NCBI GenBank assembly: GCA_027371665.1 | Contig: DAHXMP010000240.1 | Location: forward strand, 1 to 15,826 | Length of the DNA: 15,826 bases | Reading direction: 5' to 3' | Source: Bacteroidota bacterium | GTDB lineage: Bacteria; Bacteroidota; Ignavibacteria; Kapaibacteriales; UBA2268 | Shown: positions 7,269 to 14,590 of the stretch, in pieces | Numbering within the stretch: the stretch's first letter is position 1 | How the letters are laid out: every line of letters begins with the position of its first letter | The notes under the pieces: model-generated | Database searches by the model: none | What the model was told of the DNA's origin: nothing | Seen by the model: only the letters and a program-made list of their open reading frames with translations | Made by a program: the position numbers and the translations under genes

Positions 7269-8993
7269 ATGAAATTTAAAATTTACTTTTTTATTTCGTT
7301 TTTAATTATTGTTTTATTATTTATCGGCTGTGGTAAAAAAGATAATGAATCTGCGGCCATTAACTCGGAGGAAGTGAAAAAAATGGAAGCAGAGTACACC
7401 CGGTTTGTTGATTCTTTGATGAATATCGTTAAACCTGTTTACAGGAACATGTCTCTATCATATTTCGAGGCTTCCGTCAGCGGCAAAGCTGAAGATTGGG
7501 ACAGAAAAAACAAATATGAGATGGAGTTTAATTCCATCATGTCCAATAAAGATAATTTTGCAAAAGTCAGAAAATTTATGGATTCCAAACTTATCAAGGA
7601 CTCTTTGAAAGCAAGAGAATTAACTGTCCTCTATAATAATTTGCTGGGAATGCAGATAGACACATCTAAATTAAATGCAATGACCAAACAGCAGTCCCAA
7701 ATAGAACAGAAATATAATACCTTCAGGACAATTGTAGGCAAAAAGAAATTAAGTGATAATGATGTCGAAGAAATTTTGAAATCTTCAAAAGATAATAAAT
7801 ATCTCGAACAGGTCTGGACAGAACAGAAAAAAATCGGTCCTATCGTAGCACAGGATATTATTAAATTAGTGAAAATGAGAAATGATGCGGCTCATGAGCT
7901 TGGTTTCAAAAACTATCATGAAATGAGCCTCAAGCTAAGCGAGCAGAACCCTGACGAAATCTCCAAACTGTTCGATGAACTCGACGTCATGACAAGGGAG
8001 GCTTTTGTTAAGGAAAAAGCTCAGATGGACTCAATTCTTGCGGCAGGTTTAAGAATTAAAGTTGATGAGCTTATGCCCTGGGATTACCAGAACAGGTTTT
8101 TCCAGGAAGCCCCGAAAATATATAATGTTGACATTGACAAATACTACAAAGATATTGATATTGTTGAAACCGGAGAGAAATTTTATCGTGGCTTGGATAT
8201 GCCGATTGATGAGCTTGTGGCTAAAAGCGACCTTTTTGAAAAACCTAACAAAAACCAACATGCATACTGCATTGATATTGACCGGGACACAAAAGATATA
8301 AGGGTGCTTTGCAATATTAAACCAAATGCTGATTGGATGGAAACTATGCTTCATGAGTTTGGCCATGCTCTCTATGAAAAATATCTTGGCAATAATCTTC
8401 CCTGGATTATAAAGCAGCCGGCTCATACTTTTACTACCGAGGCAATTGCTATGATGTTCGGTAGATTTGCCAAAGACCCCAAATGGATGGAAGAGGAAAT
8501 CAATCTTTCCCAAAAAGATGCTAACAATATCAAAGATGCTTGCAGGAAAACATTACGCTTACAGGAGCTTGTTTTCAGCCGCTGGGCACAGGTTATGTAC
8601 AGGTTTGAAAAAAGCATGTATGAGAATCCAGACCAGGATTTGAACAAGCTTTGGTGGGACCTCGTTGATAAATATCAATTGATTAAAAAGCCTGTTGGCA
8701 GAAACCAGCCTGATTGGGCTACGAAGATACACATAGCGTCTTCACCATGTTATTATCATAATTATCTGCTTGGCGAATTGCTTGCATCCCAACTTTATTA
8801 TACAATTGAACATAAAGTTTTAAATGCAGCAGGTGATAATACAATCAGCTTTGTAAACAAACCCGAAGTCGGTAAATATCTGATTGAAAATGTCTTCAAG
8901 CCCGGTGACAGGTATATTTGGGATGATATGATTGAAAAGGCTACAGGTGAAAAGCTGACGCCGAAGTATTATGCAAAACAGTTTGTTAATTGA
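7269..8993 (+). CDS. Zinc peptidase lipoprotein, M2 (ACE-like) family
   Basis: 574 aa. The N-terminus (hydrophobic 7-20, then LFIGC with C21) reads as a lipoprotein signal, although Phe at -3 is not ideal. The gluzincin zinc site is complete: MLHEFGHALYE has H362, E363 and H366, and TTEAIAMMFGR supplies Glu E391, about 25 residues on, as in M2 dipeptidyl carboxypeptidases. The N-terminal helical half also reads like M2: YFEASVSGKAEDW (65-77), SSKDNKYLEQVW and ELGFKNYHEM. M3 oligopeptidases share HExGH and are the alternative. It probably trims peptides in the periplasm while anchored in a membrane; the substrate is unknown. AGAGG at 7259-7263 precedes the ATG and the gap from nuoI is 37 bp, so it probably shares the nuo transcript, though no functional link to complex I is known. 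Confidence 0.87.
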   Translation: MKFKIYFFISFLIIVLLFIGCGKKDNESAAINSEEVKKMEAEYTRFVDSLMNIVKPVYRNMSLSYFEASVSGKAEDWDRKNKYEMEFNSIMSNKDNFAKVRKFMDSKLIKDSLKARELTVLYNNLLGMQIDTSKLNAMTKQQSQIEQKYNTFRTIVGKKKLSDNDVEEILKSSKDNKYLEQVWTEQKKIGPIVAQDIIKLVKMRNDAAHELGFKNYHEMSLKLSEQNPDEISKLFDELDVMTREAFVKEKAQMDSILAAGLRIKVDELMPWDYQNRFFQEAPKIYNVDIDKYYKDIDIVETGEKFYRGLDMPIDELVAKSDLFEKPNKNQHAYCIDIDRDTKDIRVLCNIKPNADWMETMLHEFGHALYEKYLGNNLPWIIKQPAHTFTTEAIAMMFGRFAKDPKWMEEEINLSQKDANNIKDACRKTLRLQELVFSRWAQVMYRFEKSMYENPDQDLNKLWWDLVDKYQLIKKPVGRNQPDWATKIHIASSPCYYHNYLLGELLASQLYYTIEHKVLNAAGDNTISFVNKPEVGKYLIENVFKPGDRYIWDDMIEKATGEKLTPKYYAKQFVN

Positions 8994-9010
8994 ATTATAC
9001 ATTAAAACTT

Positions 9011-9074
9011 TTAATATTAGCTGAGTCGAAATATTAATACTTATTTCAGAAGTCTTTGATTCAGCTAATATTAA
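9011..9074. repeat. 20-bp inverted repeat with 24-nt loop (hairpin)
   Basis: The arm at 9011-9030 pairs with 9055-9074. The outer 14 bp (TTAATATTAGCTGA / TCAGCTAATATTAA) are perfect, and the inner 6 bp pair with two G-U wobbles in plus-strand RNA. It lies 17 bp after the M2-type peptidase stop, and a T-rich stretch follows, so it could be a terminator or RNA-stabilising hairpin. It also covers the possible TTG start (9056) of the next ORF, which argues that the start is the later GTG. Confidence 0.65.
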
Positions 9075-9106
9075 TTATTTATAAAATTTTTTTTATTGAT
9101 AAAAAA

Positions 9107-10471
9107 GTGAGATCACTTTTTCATCTTTTAAGAATCAGATATAATTATTTTGAAAAGCCTATACTATGGCAGACTTATTGTAAGTTTCTATCCGTTTGGC
9201 TCATTTCATTAATTATCAATCTGCTTTGCCGGAAATTATTTCACTTAGATATTGACACTCCTTCAATATTTCCTTTTTCGATGTTTTATTTCCATTTTAG
9301 CATAACAGGTTTATTGTTTTTCCTGTTATTCATGATGATAATTCACATTGTATATCAAACAAAGTTTTATCAAAAATCAATAATGGCCCTTTGGCTCTCA
9401 GCTTTGATAATGATTGTAACAGCAAATTTGATTCAGGGGAGTTTTCATTTAACATTTGTCGAGCCGATAATAGCCGAGAAGGTTTCTTATTATTATGATG
9501 CCGTTAATATAGTCAACTGGCATAATTTTATTACATCCTTTAATGGAATTCAGGCGGGCTTGCATACACATTCCATGACTCATCCTCCGGGTGCAGTTCT
9601 TCTATATTTGATTTGTATGTTGAATAAATCCGCTATATCAATATCCCTGCTATTTACAATTATATCCAGTTTTTCCATAATATTAATCTATTACATTTTT
9701 AAAGAAATTGGCTTAGATAATAATAAATCCTACTTTTTTGCTCTTTTGTATTCGGTTATACCATCATTTAATATTTATGCACTTGCTTCCTTCGATGCTG
9801 TTGTTCTTGTATTTATGAACTTATTTCTACTCGGGTTAATAAAAATCATAAAAAAGGATAATCTAACTCCGATTGGTTTGATGTTGATGTCTGCCGGAAT
9901 ACTTATTACATCTGCCCTTACATTTGCAGTTGTGTTTATCTTTGGTGTTTTGATGTTCCTGTCTTTATATTACATTTCGAAGAAAAAAACAGTCATATTT
10001 ATCGCATCACTGATTATAGTTTTTTTGGAATTAGTATTTTACTTTTTGCTATACAAGATTTTAAATTTTAATTATTTGCAATCATTTGTTTTAGCAACAA
10101 AACTTGAAAATCCTCACGGATTCCTGCTATCCGCGAATCCGGCACAATACATTTTGTCCAGAATTGAGGATATGCTTGAAATATTAATCTTTATCTCTTT
10201 ACCGGTGCTTGTTGCAATAAGGGATAATAAAACATATAAAAATATAAAAAAAGATATTATGATAATATCTATAACAGCATTCACAGTTTTAATAATTGAA
10301 TTTTTAACAGGTGCATACAGGACTGGGGAAACAGCCAGAGCATGTGTGTTTATAATAACATATATTATTTTATTAATATCGGATTTAGATTCAAATATAT
10401 ATGGACAGGTCATTGTATTAACTGCTCTTCAAACAGGACTAATGCAGTTGATTGGTAATTATTATTGGTGA
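9107..10471 (+). CDS. Polytopic membrane protein, GT-C glycosyltransferase-like
   Basis: About 454 aa from GTG 9107. The frame also opens at TTG 9056 (471 aa), but that codon lies inside a strong inverted repeat and adds only a short hydrophobic stub. About 12 hydrophobic segments are visible. Numbered from the TTG, the long loop between the third and fourth segments has YYYDAVNIVNWHNFI (145-159) and LHTHSMTHPPGAVLLYL (169-185). A late loop has TGETARACVF (423-432). The HPPG motif after the first large outer loop and the G-E-x-x-R motif near the end recall polyprenol-dependent GT-C transferases, which move sugars from lipid carriers on the outer face of the membrane. That assignment is inference. 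No sugar or lipid biosynthesis gene is adjacent, and a terminator-like hairpin follows. Confidence 0.75.
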   Translation: MRSLFHLLRIRYNYFEKPILWQTYCKFLSVWLISLIINLLCRKLFHLDIDTPSIFPFSMFYFHFSITGLLFFLLFMMIIHIVYQTKFYQKSIMALWLSALIMIVTANLIQGSFHLTFVEPIIAEKVSYYYDAVNIVNWHNFITSFNGIQAGLHTHSMTHPPGAVLLYLICMLNKSAISISLLFTIISSFSIILIYYIFKEIGLDNNKSYFFALLYSVIPSFNIYALASFDAVVLVFMNLFLLGLIKIIKKDNLTPIGLMLMSAGILITSALTFAVVFIFGVLMFLSLYYISKKKTVIFIASLIIVFLELVFYFLLYKILNFNYLQSFVLATKLENPHGFLLSANPAQYILSRIEDMLEILIFISLPVLVAIRDNKTYKNIKKDIMIISITAFTVLIIEFLTGAYRTGETARACVFIITYIILLISDLDSNIYGQVIVLTALQTGLMQLIGNYYW

Positions 10472-10523
10472 TGTGCATTAATTTATATAGGTTTTCTTGA
10501 TTTTGTAATGAAGATTTGATTAT

Positions 10524-10550
10524 AAACAGAATTATTTATTTCTGTTTTTT
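10524..10550 (+). terminator. Likely intrinsic terminator after the GT-C-like gene
   Basis: An 8-bp stem, AAACAGAA (10524-10531) with TTCTGTTT (10540-10547), closes an 8-nt loop, and Ts run to 10550. It lies 52 bp after the GT-C-like stop and 80 bp before the Lon-like gene, where a terminator is expected. The stem has only two G-C pairs, so it is weak. Confidence 0.5.
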
Positions 10551-10568
10551 GATGAAAAATTTTTTAAA

Positions 10569-10604
10569 TTGATATTTTTAAAATTATTTTCATTTTGAAT
10601 TTAT
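10569..10604 (+). promoter_or_regulatory. Candidate promoter of the Lon-like gene
   Basis: TTG at 10569-10571 and TCATTTTG at 10590-10597 are 18 bp apart. This approximates the Bacteroidota-type promoter (TTTG, about 19 bp, then TAnnTTTG), with one mismatch in the downstream box. The 17-mer TTTCATTTTGAATTTAT (10588-10604) recurs with one change before rpe. Weak evidence in such AT-rich sequence. Confidence 0.22.
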
Positions 10605-10630
10605 CTTAATTAGTGAAAGGATGATAAATT

Positions 10631-13156
10631 ATGGTTAAAAGAGGAGCAAAAATTTCAGTGAGCGGGCATACTCAGCAACAAATAAAAATAAATAAAGGTA
10701 AATTCTATGAACTTGATAGTAAATATTTAAGATGGACTTGTCCCGAAAAGCTTTTTAAGTTCAAAACAACCGCAGAACTTGAACCGTTAGATAAAATTGT
10801 CGGTCAGCCCAGGGCAGTTGAAGCAATAAGGCTTGGAGCCGAACTATATTCAAAAGGATATAATATATTCGTTTCAGGTATATCTGGAACAGGGCGTTCT
10901 TATACCGTAAAAAAAATTCTCCAGGAAGTTGCCACACATAAGCCAATGTTGTTCGATTATTGTTATGTAAATAATTTTGATGACCCCGATTCCCCAACTT
11001 TGATAAAACTGCAATCCGGAAAAGGAAAAGAATTTTCAAAGTCTATGAATAATGCAATTGTGTTATTACGACAGAGGCTTCCAAAACTATTTGAAGAAGA
11101 CAGGTACCAAAATTCACGCAGAAAAATAATGGAACATTTCCAGAAAAAGGAAAAGGATATACTTAATGATTTTGATAAAAAAATCCAGTCTCACAAATTT
11201 GTCAGGGGACAGGTTGAAAATGAACAGGGAATAAGCCAGGTAGAAATTTTTCCTGTCATTGAGGATAAGCCTGTACAGATTGATGAAATAGATACTCATG
11301 TTGATTCGGGGAAAATTACAAAAAAACAGGCTCAGGAATTTAGAAAATATTACGGGCAATTTCATTCTGAGCTTTATGACCTTTCAAGAACAGGTATGAA
11401 AATATTGATTGATATGAAATCTGCCCTTGTAGAAAACGATAAGGCTGCAGCTCAAATTGAAATTGAAACAATCTTTAATACGATAAAGGACCATTATGAT
11501 AATGATAAGGTATCCGTTTTTATAGAGTCCGTAAAAAAGTTCATCCTTGAGAATATTAATATATTTGTTGCTCCTGATACTCAGCCTTTGGCTATGACCG
11601 AGGATTCTTCACAACAGCAGGAGGGCGATAAGTTTAAAATTTTCTCAGTGAATGTTATTCTCGATAATTCTACAACTGACAATGCACCGGTTATTATTGA
11701 AAGAAGCCCGACATATACTAATCTTTTTGGTACAATTGAAAGGTCTTATGACCCAAGCGGTTATTGGAGAACAGATTTTACAAAAATCAAAGCAGGCTCA
11801 ATTCTAAAAGCTGACCAGGGGTATTTATTAATTAATGCAATGGATATTTTTACCGAACCGGGTGTCTGGGTTGCTCTAAGAAGAGTATTGATTGACGATA
11901 AACTGGAAATACAGCCGTATGAAGCAGTTTTCCAGCTATCACAGCTTCATATGAAACCCGAACCTATCGAGGTTAATATAAAAGTAATTTTGATAGGTGG
12001 ACAGACATTGTATTCTTATCTTTATGATTATGAAAAAGGATTTAAAAAGATTTTCAAAGTTGCCGCTCAGTTCGATTATGAAACTGAGAAAAATGATGAA
12101 ATGATAATGAATATCGCAAGATTTATTAGTAAAATTTGCCGCGAAGATAATTTGCCTCATTGCACTCCCGATGGTGTTGCGGCTATTGTAGAATGGGCAG
12201 TAGAACATGCCGGTTCGCAAAAAAGAGTAAGTCTGAAATTCTCGGATATTGCCGATATCTTAAGAGAAGCTGCTTTCTATGACAGGTTCGGCAAGAAAAA
12301 ATATATTAATAGAGAAGATGTCGAAAAAGCAATTGAGTGGCGACGAAAGAGAAATGATTTGCTCGATGAAAAATTAAAATACTGGATTCTTGACGGTAGC
12401 ACATTGATTGATACAGACGGCGAAAGGGTTGGGCAGATTAACGGATTGACCGTTATTGATACCGGGCAACTTTCGTTTGGTAAACCGGCAAGGATTACCG
12501 CTTCGATTAGCGTTGGCCACCAGGGAATAATTAATATCGAAAGGGAAGCAGACCTGAGCGGCTCAATTCATAACAAAGGTGTTTTAATCCTTTCCGGAAT
12601 ATTCAGAGACCGGTTCGCACAAAGGAAACCGCTTAATCTTTCAGCTTCTATTGCATTCGAACAAAATTACGGTGGAATTGACGGCGACAGTGCTACTGCG
12701 GCAGAATTCTATGCACTTCTTTCGGCAATTTGCAGAATTCCCATAAAACAGTCTATTGCAATTACCGGCTCCGTCAACCAGAAGGGTGATATACAGCCGA
12801 TTGGAGGCATTAACGAAAAAATAAGCGGTTACTTCGAGATTTGTAAAGCAAGAGGATTGAAAGGTTATCAGGGAGTCATTATTCCTGTTCAGAATATATG
12901 TGATTTGATGCTTAGCGATGAGATTATCGAAGCCGTTAAAAACGGAAAATTTCATATTTTTCCTATTAAACATGTCGAGGATGGAGTGGAAATATTAATG
13001 GGGCTTCCTGCCGGTGAGATTAAACCTGATGGAACTTATCCCCAAAATACTATTTTCGGGAAAGTTGATGAAAGACTCGATGAATTGAGACAAGCAGCAA
13101 AAGAAACTGCCGAAGACATGGAAAAAAAGAAAAAGAAGAAAAAAGTTCGTAAGTAA
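10631..13156 (+). CDS. Lon-related ATP-dependent protease (AAA_32/LonB-like)
   Basis: 841 aa, a single-chain AAA+ serine protease. The N-terminal part is the AAA_32-type region: P-loop-like GISGTGRS (83-90, with Arg where Lys is usual), a helical insert rich in charged residues (about 135-310), then ADQGYLLINAMDIFTEPGVW (394-413), the family's Walker B equivalent. The C-terminal Lon protease domain (about 590-795) is complete: S687 in GGIDGDSATAAE and K730 in GGINEK form the Ser-Lys dyad, 43 residues apart as in E. coli Lon. There is no Lon N-terminal substrate domain, so this is not classical LonA. The tail ends in seven consecutive lysines (832-838). AAAGGA at 10616-10621 sets the ATG. It probably degrades damaged or regulatory proteins in the cytoplasm; targets cannot be read from context. 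Confidence 0.92.
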   Translation: MVKRGAKISVSGHTQQQIKINKGKFYELDSKYLRWTCPEKLFKFKTTAELEPLDKIVGQPRAVEAIRLGAELYSKGYNIFVSGISGTGRSYTVKKILQEVATHKPMLFDYCYVNNFDDPDSPTLIKLQSGKGKEFSKSMNNAIVLLRQRLPKLFEEDRYQNSRRKIMEHFQKKEKDILNDFDKKIQSHKFVRGQVENEQGISQVEIFPVIEDKPVQIDEIDTHVDSGKITKKQAQEFRKYYGQFHSELYDLSRTGMKILIDMKSALVENDKAAAQIEIETIFNTIKDHYDNDKVSVFIESVKKFILENINIFVAPDTQPLAMTEDSSQQQEGDKFKIFSVNVILDNSTTDNAPVIIERSPTYTNLFGTIERSYDPSGYWRTDFTKIKAGSILKADQGYLLINAMDIFTEPGVWVALRRVLIDDKLEIQPYEAVFQLSQLHMKPEPIEVNIKVILIGGQTLYSYLYDYEKGFKKIFKVAAQFDYETEKNDEMIMNIARFISKICREDNLPHCTPDGVAAIVEWAVEHAGSQKRVSLKFSDIADILREAAFYDRFGKKKYINREDVEKAIEWRRKRNDLLDEKLKYWILDGSTLIDTDGERVGQINGLTVIDTGQLSFGKPARITASISVGHQGIINIEREADLSGSIHNKGVLILSGIFRDRFAQRKPLNLSASIAFEQNYGGIDGDSATAAEFYALLSAICRIPIKQSIAITGSVNQKGDIQPIGGINEKISGYFEICKARGLKGYQGVIIPVQNICDLMLSDEIIEAVKNGKFHIFPIKHVEDGVEILMGLPAGEIKPDGTYPQNTIFGKVDERLDELRQAAKETAEDMEKKKKKKKVRK

Positions 13157-13160
13157 ATAT

Positions 13161-13211
13161 AAGTTGGTTTTGTATTTTTTTTTCAACTTTTAAAATTTTA
13201 TGTTGAAAAAA
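13161..13211 (+). other. Overlapping alternative hairpins after the Lon-like gene
   Basis: Two pairings compete for CAAC at 13184-13187. AAGTTG (13161-13166) pairs with CAACTT (13184-13189), followed by TT. TTTTTTCAAC (13178-13187) pairs with GTTGAAAAAA (13202-13211) across a 14-nt loop. The first could act as a weak terminator for the Lon-like gene; the second would open it. Both are AT-rich and function is unproven. Confidence 0.3.
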
Positions 13212-13277
13212 CCTGAATTTATAATTCGGTTTTTAAAAAAAAGAAGTTGTTTTTTTATTATATGTCTGGGAAAAATT

Positions 13278-13793
13278 ATGGGACGCAAAGCCGTTGAAAT
13301 TCTTAATCTTGATACTGATGAATTATTAAAAATTCTGAATGCCGCTCTTTCTGAAGAATGGTTGGCTTATTATCAATACTGGATTGGTGCAAGGTTAATG
13401 GAAGGCCCGATGAGGGCTGAAATCGAACCCGAATTGATTCTTCATTCAACCCAGGAATTAAATCATGCAACTCTGATTGTCGGGCGTATTATCCAGCTCG
13501 GGGGCACACCTGTTTTATCGCCTGAGGAATGGTTCAGGCTTGCAAGGTGCGATTATGATGCTCCTCGTGACCCTTATATTGAAACCATACTCGAACAAAA
13601 TCTGAAAGGTGAACGTTGTGCCATTCAAAGGTATAAGGAACTTGCCGATTTTACCAATGGGAAAGACCATACGACTTACCAGATTGTAACGACGATTTTG
13701 AATGAGGAGTTGGAGCATGAAGAGGATATCGAAAGCTGGATAGATGACATACACATGATGAAAGAAGATTTCAAAAAATTAAAGCTTACTTAA
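13278..13793 (+). CDS. Ferritin-like di-iron protein (Dps-like/DpsL candidate)
   Basis: 171 aa from ATG 13278, which follows GGGA about 7 nt upstream. An upstream in-frame ATG at 13200 would add 26 aa rich in Lys and Phe and lies in a hairpin, so I reject it. The protein is a predicted four-helix bundle with the ferritin ligand pattern: E27 (ALSEEWLAYYQY), E60 and H63 (TQELNH), E112 (LKGERC), and E144 and H147 (EELEHEED). Two ExxH motifs give a complete di-iron ferroxidase site. C91 and C114, 23 residues apart with C114 two residues after the ligand E112, resemble the Cys pair of DpsL ('thioferritin') proteins. Expected role: iron oxidation and storage or peroxide detoxification in the cytoplasm. 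A bacterioferritin-like alternative is less likely because no haem-binding Met is evident. The gap from the Lon-like gene is 121 bp. Confidence 0.85.
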   Translation: MGRKAVEILNLDTDELLKILNAALSEEWLAYYQYWIGARLMEGPMRAEIEPELILHSTQELNHATLIVGRIIQLGGTPVLSPEEWFRLARCDYDAPRDPYIETILEQNLKGERCAIQRYKELADFTNGKDHTTYQIVTTILNEELEHEEDIESWIDDIHMMKEDFKKLKLT

Positions 13794-13820
13794 ATTATTA
13801 GTTTATAATTTTTAATATAA

Positions 13821-13844
13821 TGTCTGTCTGAGCATGTCGAAGAC
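13821..13844. repeat. REP-like intergenic motif
   Basis: TGTCTGTCTGAGCATGTCGA with AGAC after it contains CTGAGC-(2 nt)-GTCGAAG. This resembles a CTGAGC...GTCGAAG intergenic repeat that I recall from many bacterial genomes. The ends GTCT/AGAC can pair. It sits in the 101-bp gap between the ferritin-like gene and rpe, which otherwise shows no gene. Only one full copy is in this window, so its status as a repeat is inferred. Confidence 0.3.
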
Positions 13845-13872
13845 TATATATTGACTTGTAAAAATCAGATTG

Positions 13873-13889
13873 TTTCATTTTGAATATAT
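13873..13889 (+). promoter_or_regulatory. Candidate promoter element of rpe
   Basis: TTTCATTTTGAATATAT matches the 17-mer before the Lon-like gene at 16 of 17 positions. TTG at 13851-13853 lies 21 bp before TCATTTTG. If this is a -7-type box, transcription would begin very close to ATG 13895 and the TTG at 13880 could not be the start codon. Weak, pattern-based evidence. Confidence 0.2.
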
Positions 13890-13894
13890 TCGAT

Positions 13895-14575
13895 ATGACA
13901 AGAAAAATAAAAATCGGGCCCTCGCTTCTATCTGCAGACTTTGCTAATCTTGCATTAGAAGTTAAAAAGTGTGAAAAAGGGGGAGCAGACCTTTTGCATT
14001 GTGACATAATGGACGGTCACTTTGTACCGAATATAACAATTGGTCCACTTATTGTCGAAGCTATACGGCCTCTTACAAAACTGCCTTTGAACTGCCATTT
14101 AATGATAGAAAAGCCTGAAAAATATATTGAAGATTTCGTTAAAGCCGGAGCCGATATGATTTCTGTTCATGTCGAATGTCAGAATCATTTACACAGAACA
14201 TTGAATTTAATTAGAAGTTTCAATATAAAAGCAGGGATAGCCGTCAATCCTTTGACACCTCTTGATTATGCTTTCGAAGCGGCTGAATACTGCGATTTCA
14301 TTTTGCTTATGTCTGTCAATCCGGGTTTCGGCGGGCAGAAATTTATAAATTCCTCTTTAAAAAAATGCGAAACACTTGCAAACTTTCTCGCTCAAAATAA
14401 GTTAAAGCATATTGATATTGAGATGGACGGCGGCATTAAGATAAAGAATGTATCTAAAATTGTTTCTGCCGGTGCTAATATGCTTGTCAGCGGTTCAGGC
14501 ATATTCGAAGGAGATGTCATTCAAAATATTAAAGAACTCAGGAAACAAGCCGAATCTGAAAATGGGAGACTCTAA
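13895..14575 (+). CDS. rpe: Ribulose-phosphate 3-epimerase
   Basis: 226 aa TIM-barrel enzyme that interconverts D-ribulose 5-phosphate and D-xylulose 5-phosphate in the pentose phosphate pathway, in the cytoplasm. Signatures: IGPSLLSADFANL (7-19); HCDIMDGHFVPN (35-46) with metal ligands H35 and D37; NCHLMIEKPEKY (66-77) with H68; SVNPGFGGQKFI (140-151), the phosphate-binding loop; and EMDGGIK (176-182) with catalytic D178. D37 and D178 are the acid/base pair. The length is normal. An in-frame TTG at 13880 would add five residues and has no Shine-Dalgarno, so ATG 13895 is preferred. It converges on bipA with only 13 bp between the stops. Confidence 0.96.
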   Translation: MTRKIKIGPSLLSADFANLALEVKKCEKGGADLLHCDIMDGHFVPNITIGPLIVEAIRPLTKLPLNCHLMIEKPEKYIEDFVKAGADMISVHVECQNHLHRTLNLIRSFNIKAGIAVNPLTPLDYAFEAAEYCDFILLMSVNPGFGGQKFINSSLKKCETLANFLAQNKLKHIDIEMDGGIKIKNVSKIVSAGANMLVSGSGIFEGDVIQNIKELRKQAESENGRL

Positions 14576-14590
14576 ATAAAAATTTTTATT
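14575..14590. terminator. Palindrome between convergent rpe and bipA stops
   Basis: AATAAAAATTTTTATT is a perfect 16-nt palindrome spanning both gene ends. Its position between convergent genes suits a shared terminator, and each strand shows an A-run followed by a T-run. It has no GC pairs and no loop, so the fold would be weak. Confidence 0.3.

Noticed and set aside
8049..8513. 154-codon open frame antisense to the M2-type peptidase gene
   Set aside because: It overlaps a clearly conserved zinc-peptidase coding region, including the HEFGH segment, and its translation shows no recognisable features.
13046..13156. Possible sequencing slip in the A-rich end of the Lon-like gene
   Set aside because: The frame stays open to a proper stop and the Lys-rich tail follows a complete protease domain, so a frameshift is not needed to explain it.
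13200..13277. Upstream ATG of the ferritin-like gene, adding 26 residues
   Set aside because: The extension is Lys/Phe-rich, lies in an AT-rich hairpin and is unlike ferritin N-termini; ATG 13278 has a GGGA sequence and begins the family-like region.
13880..13894. TTG start for rpe
   Set aside because: It adds five residues without a ribosome binding site; ATG 13895 gives the normal rpe N-terminus.
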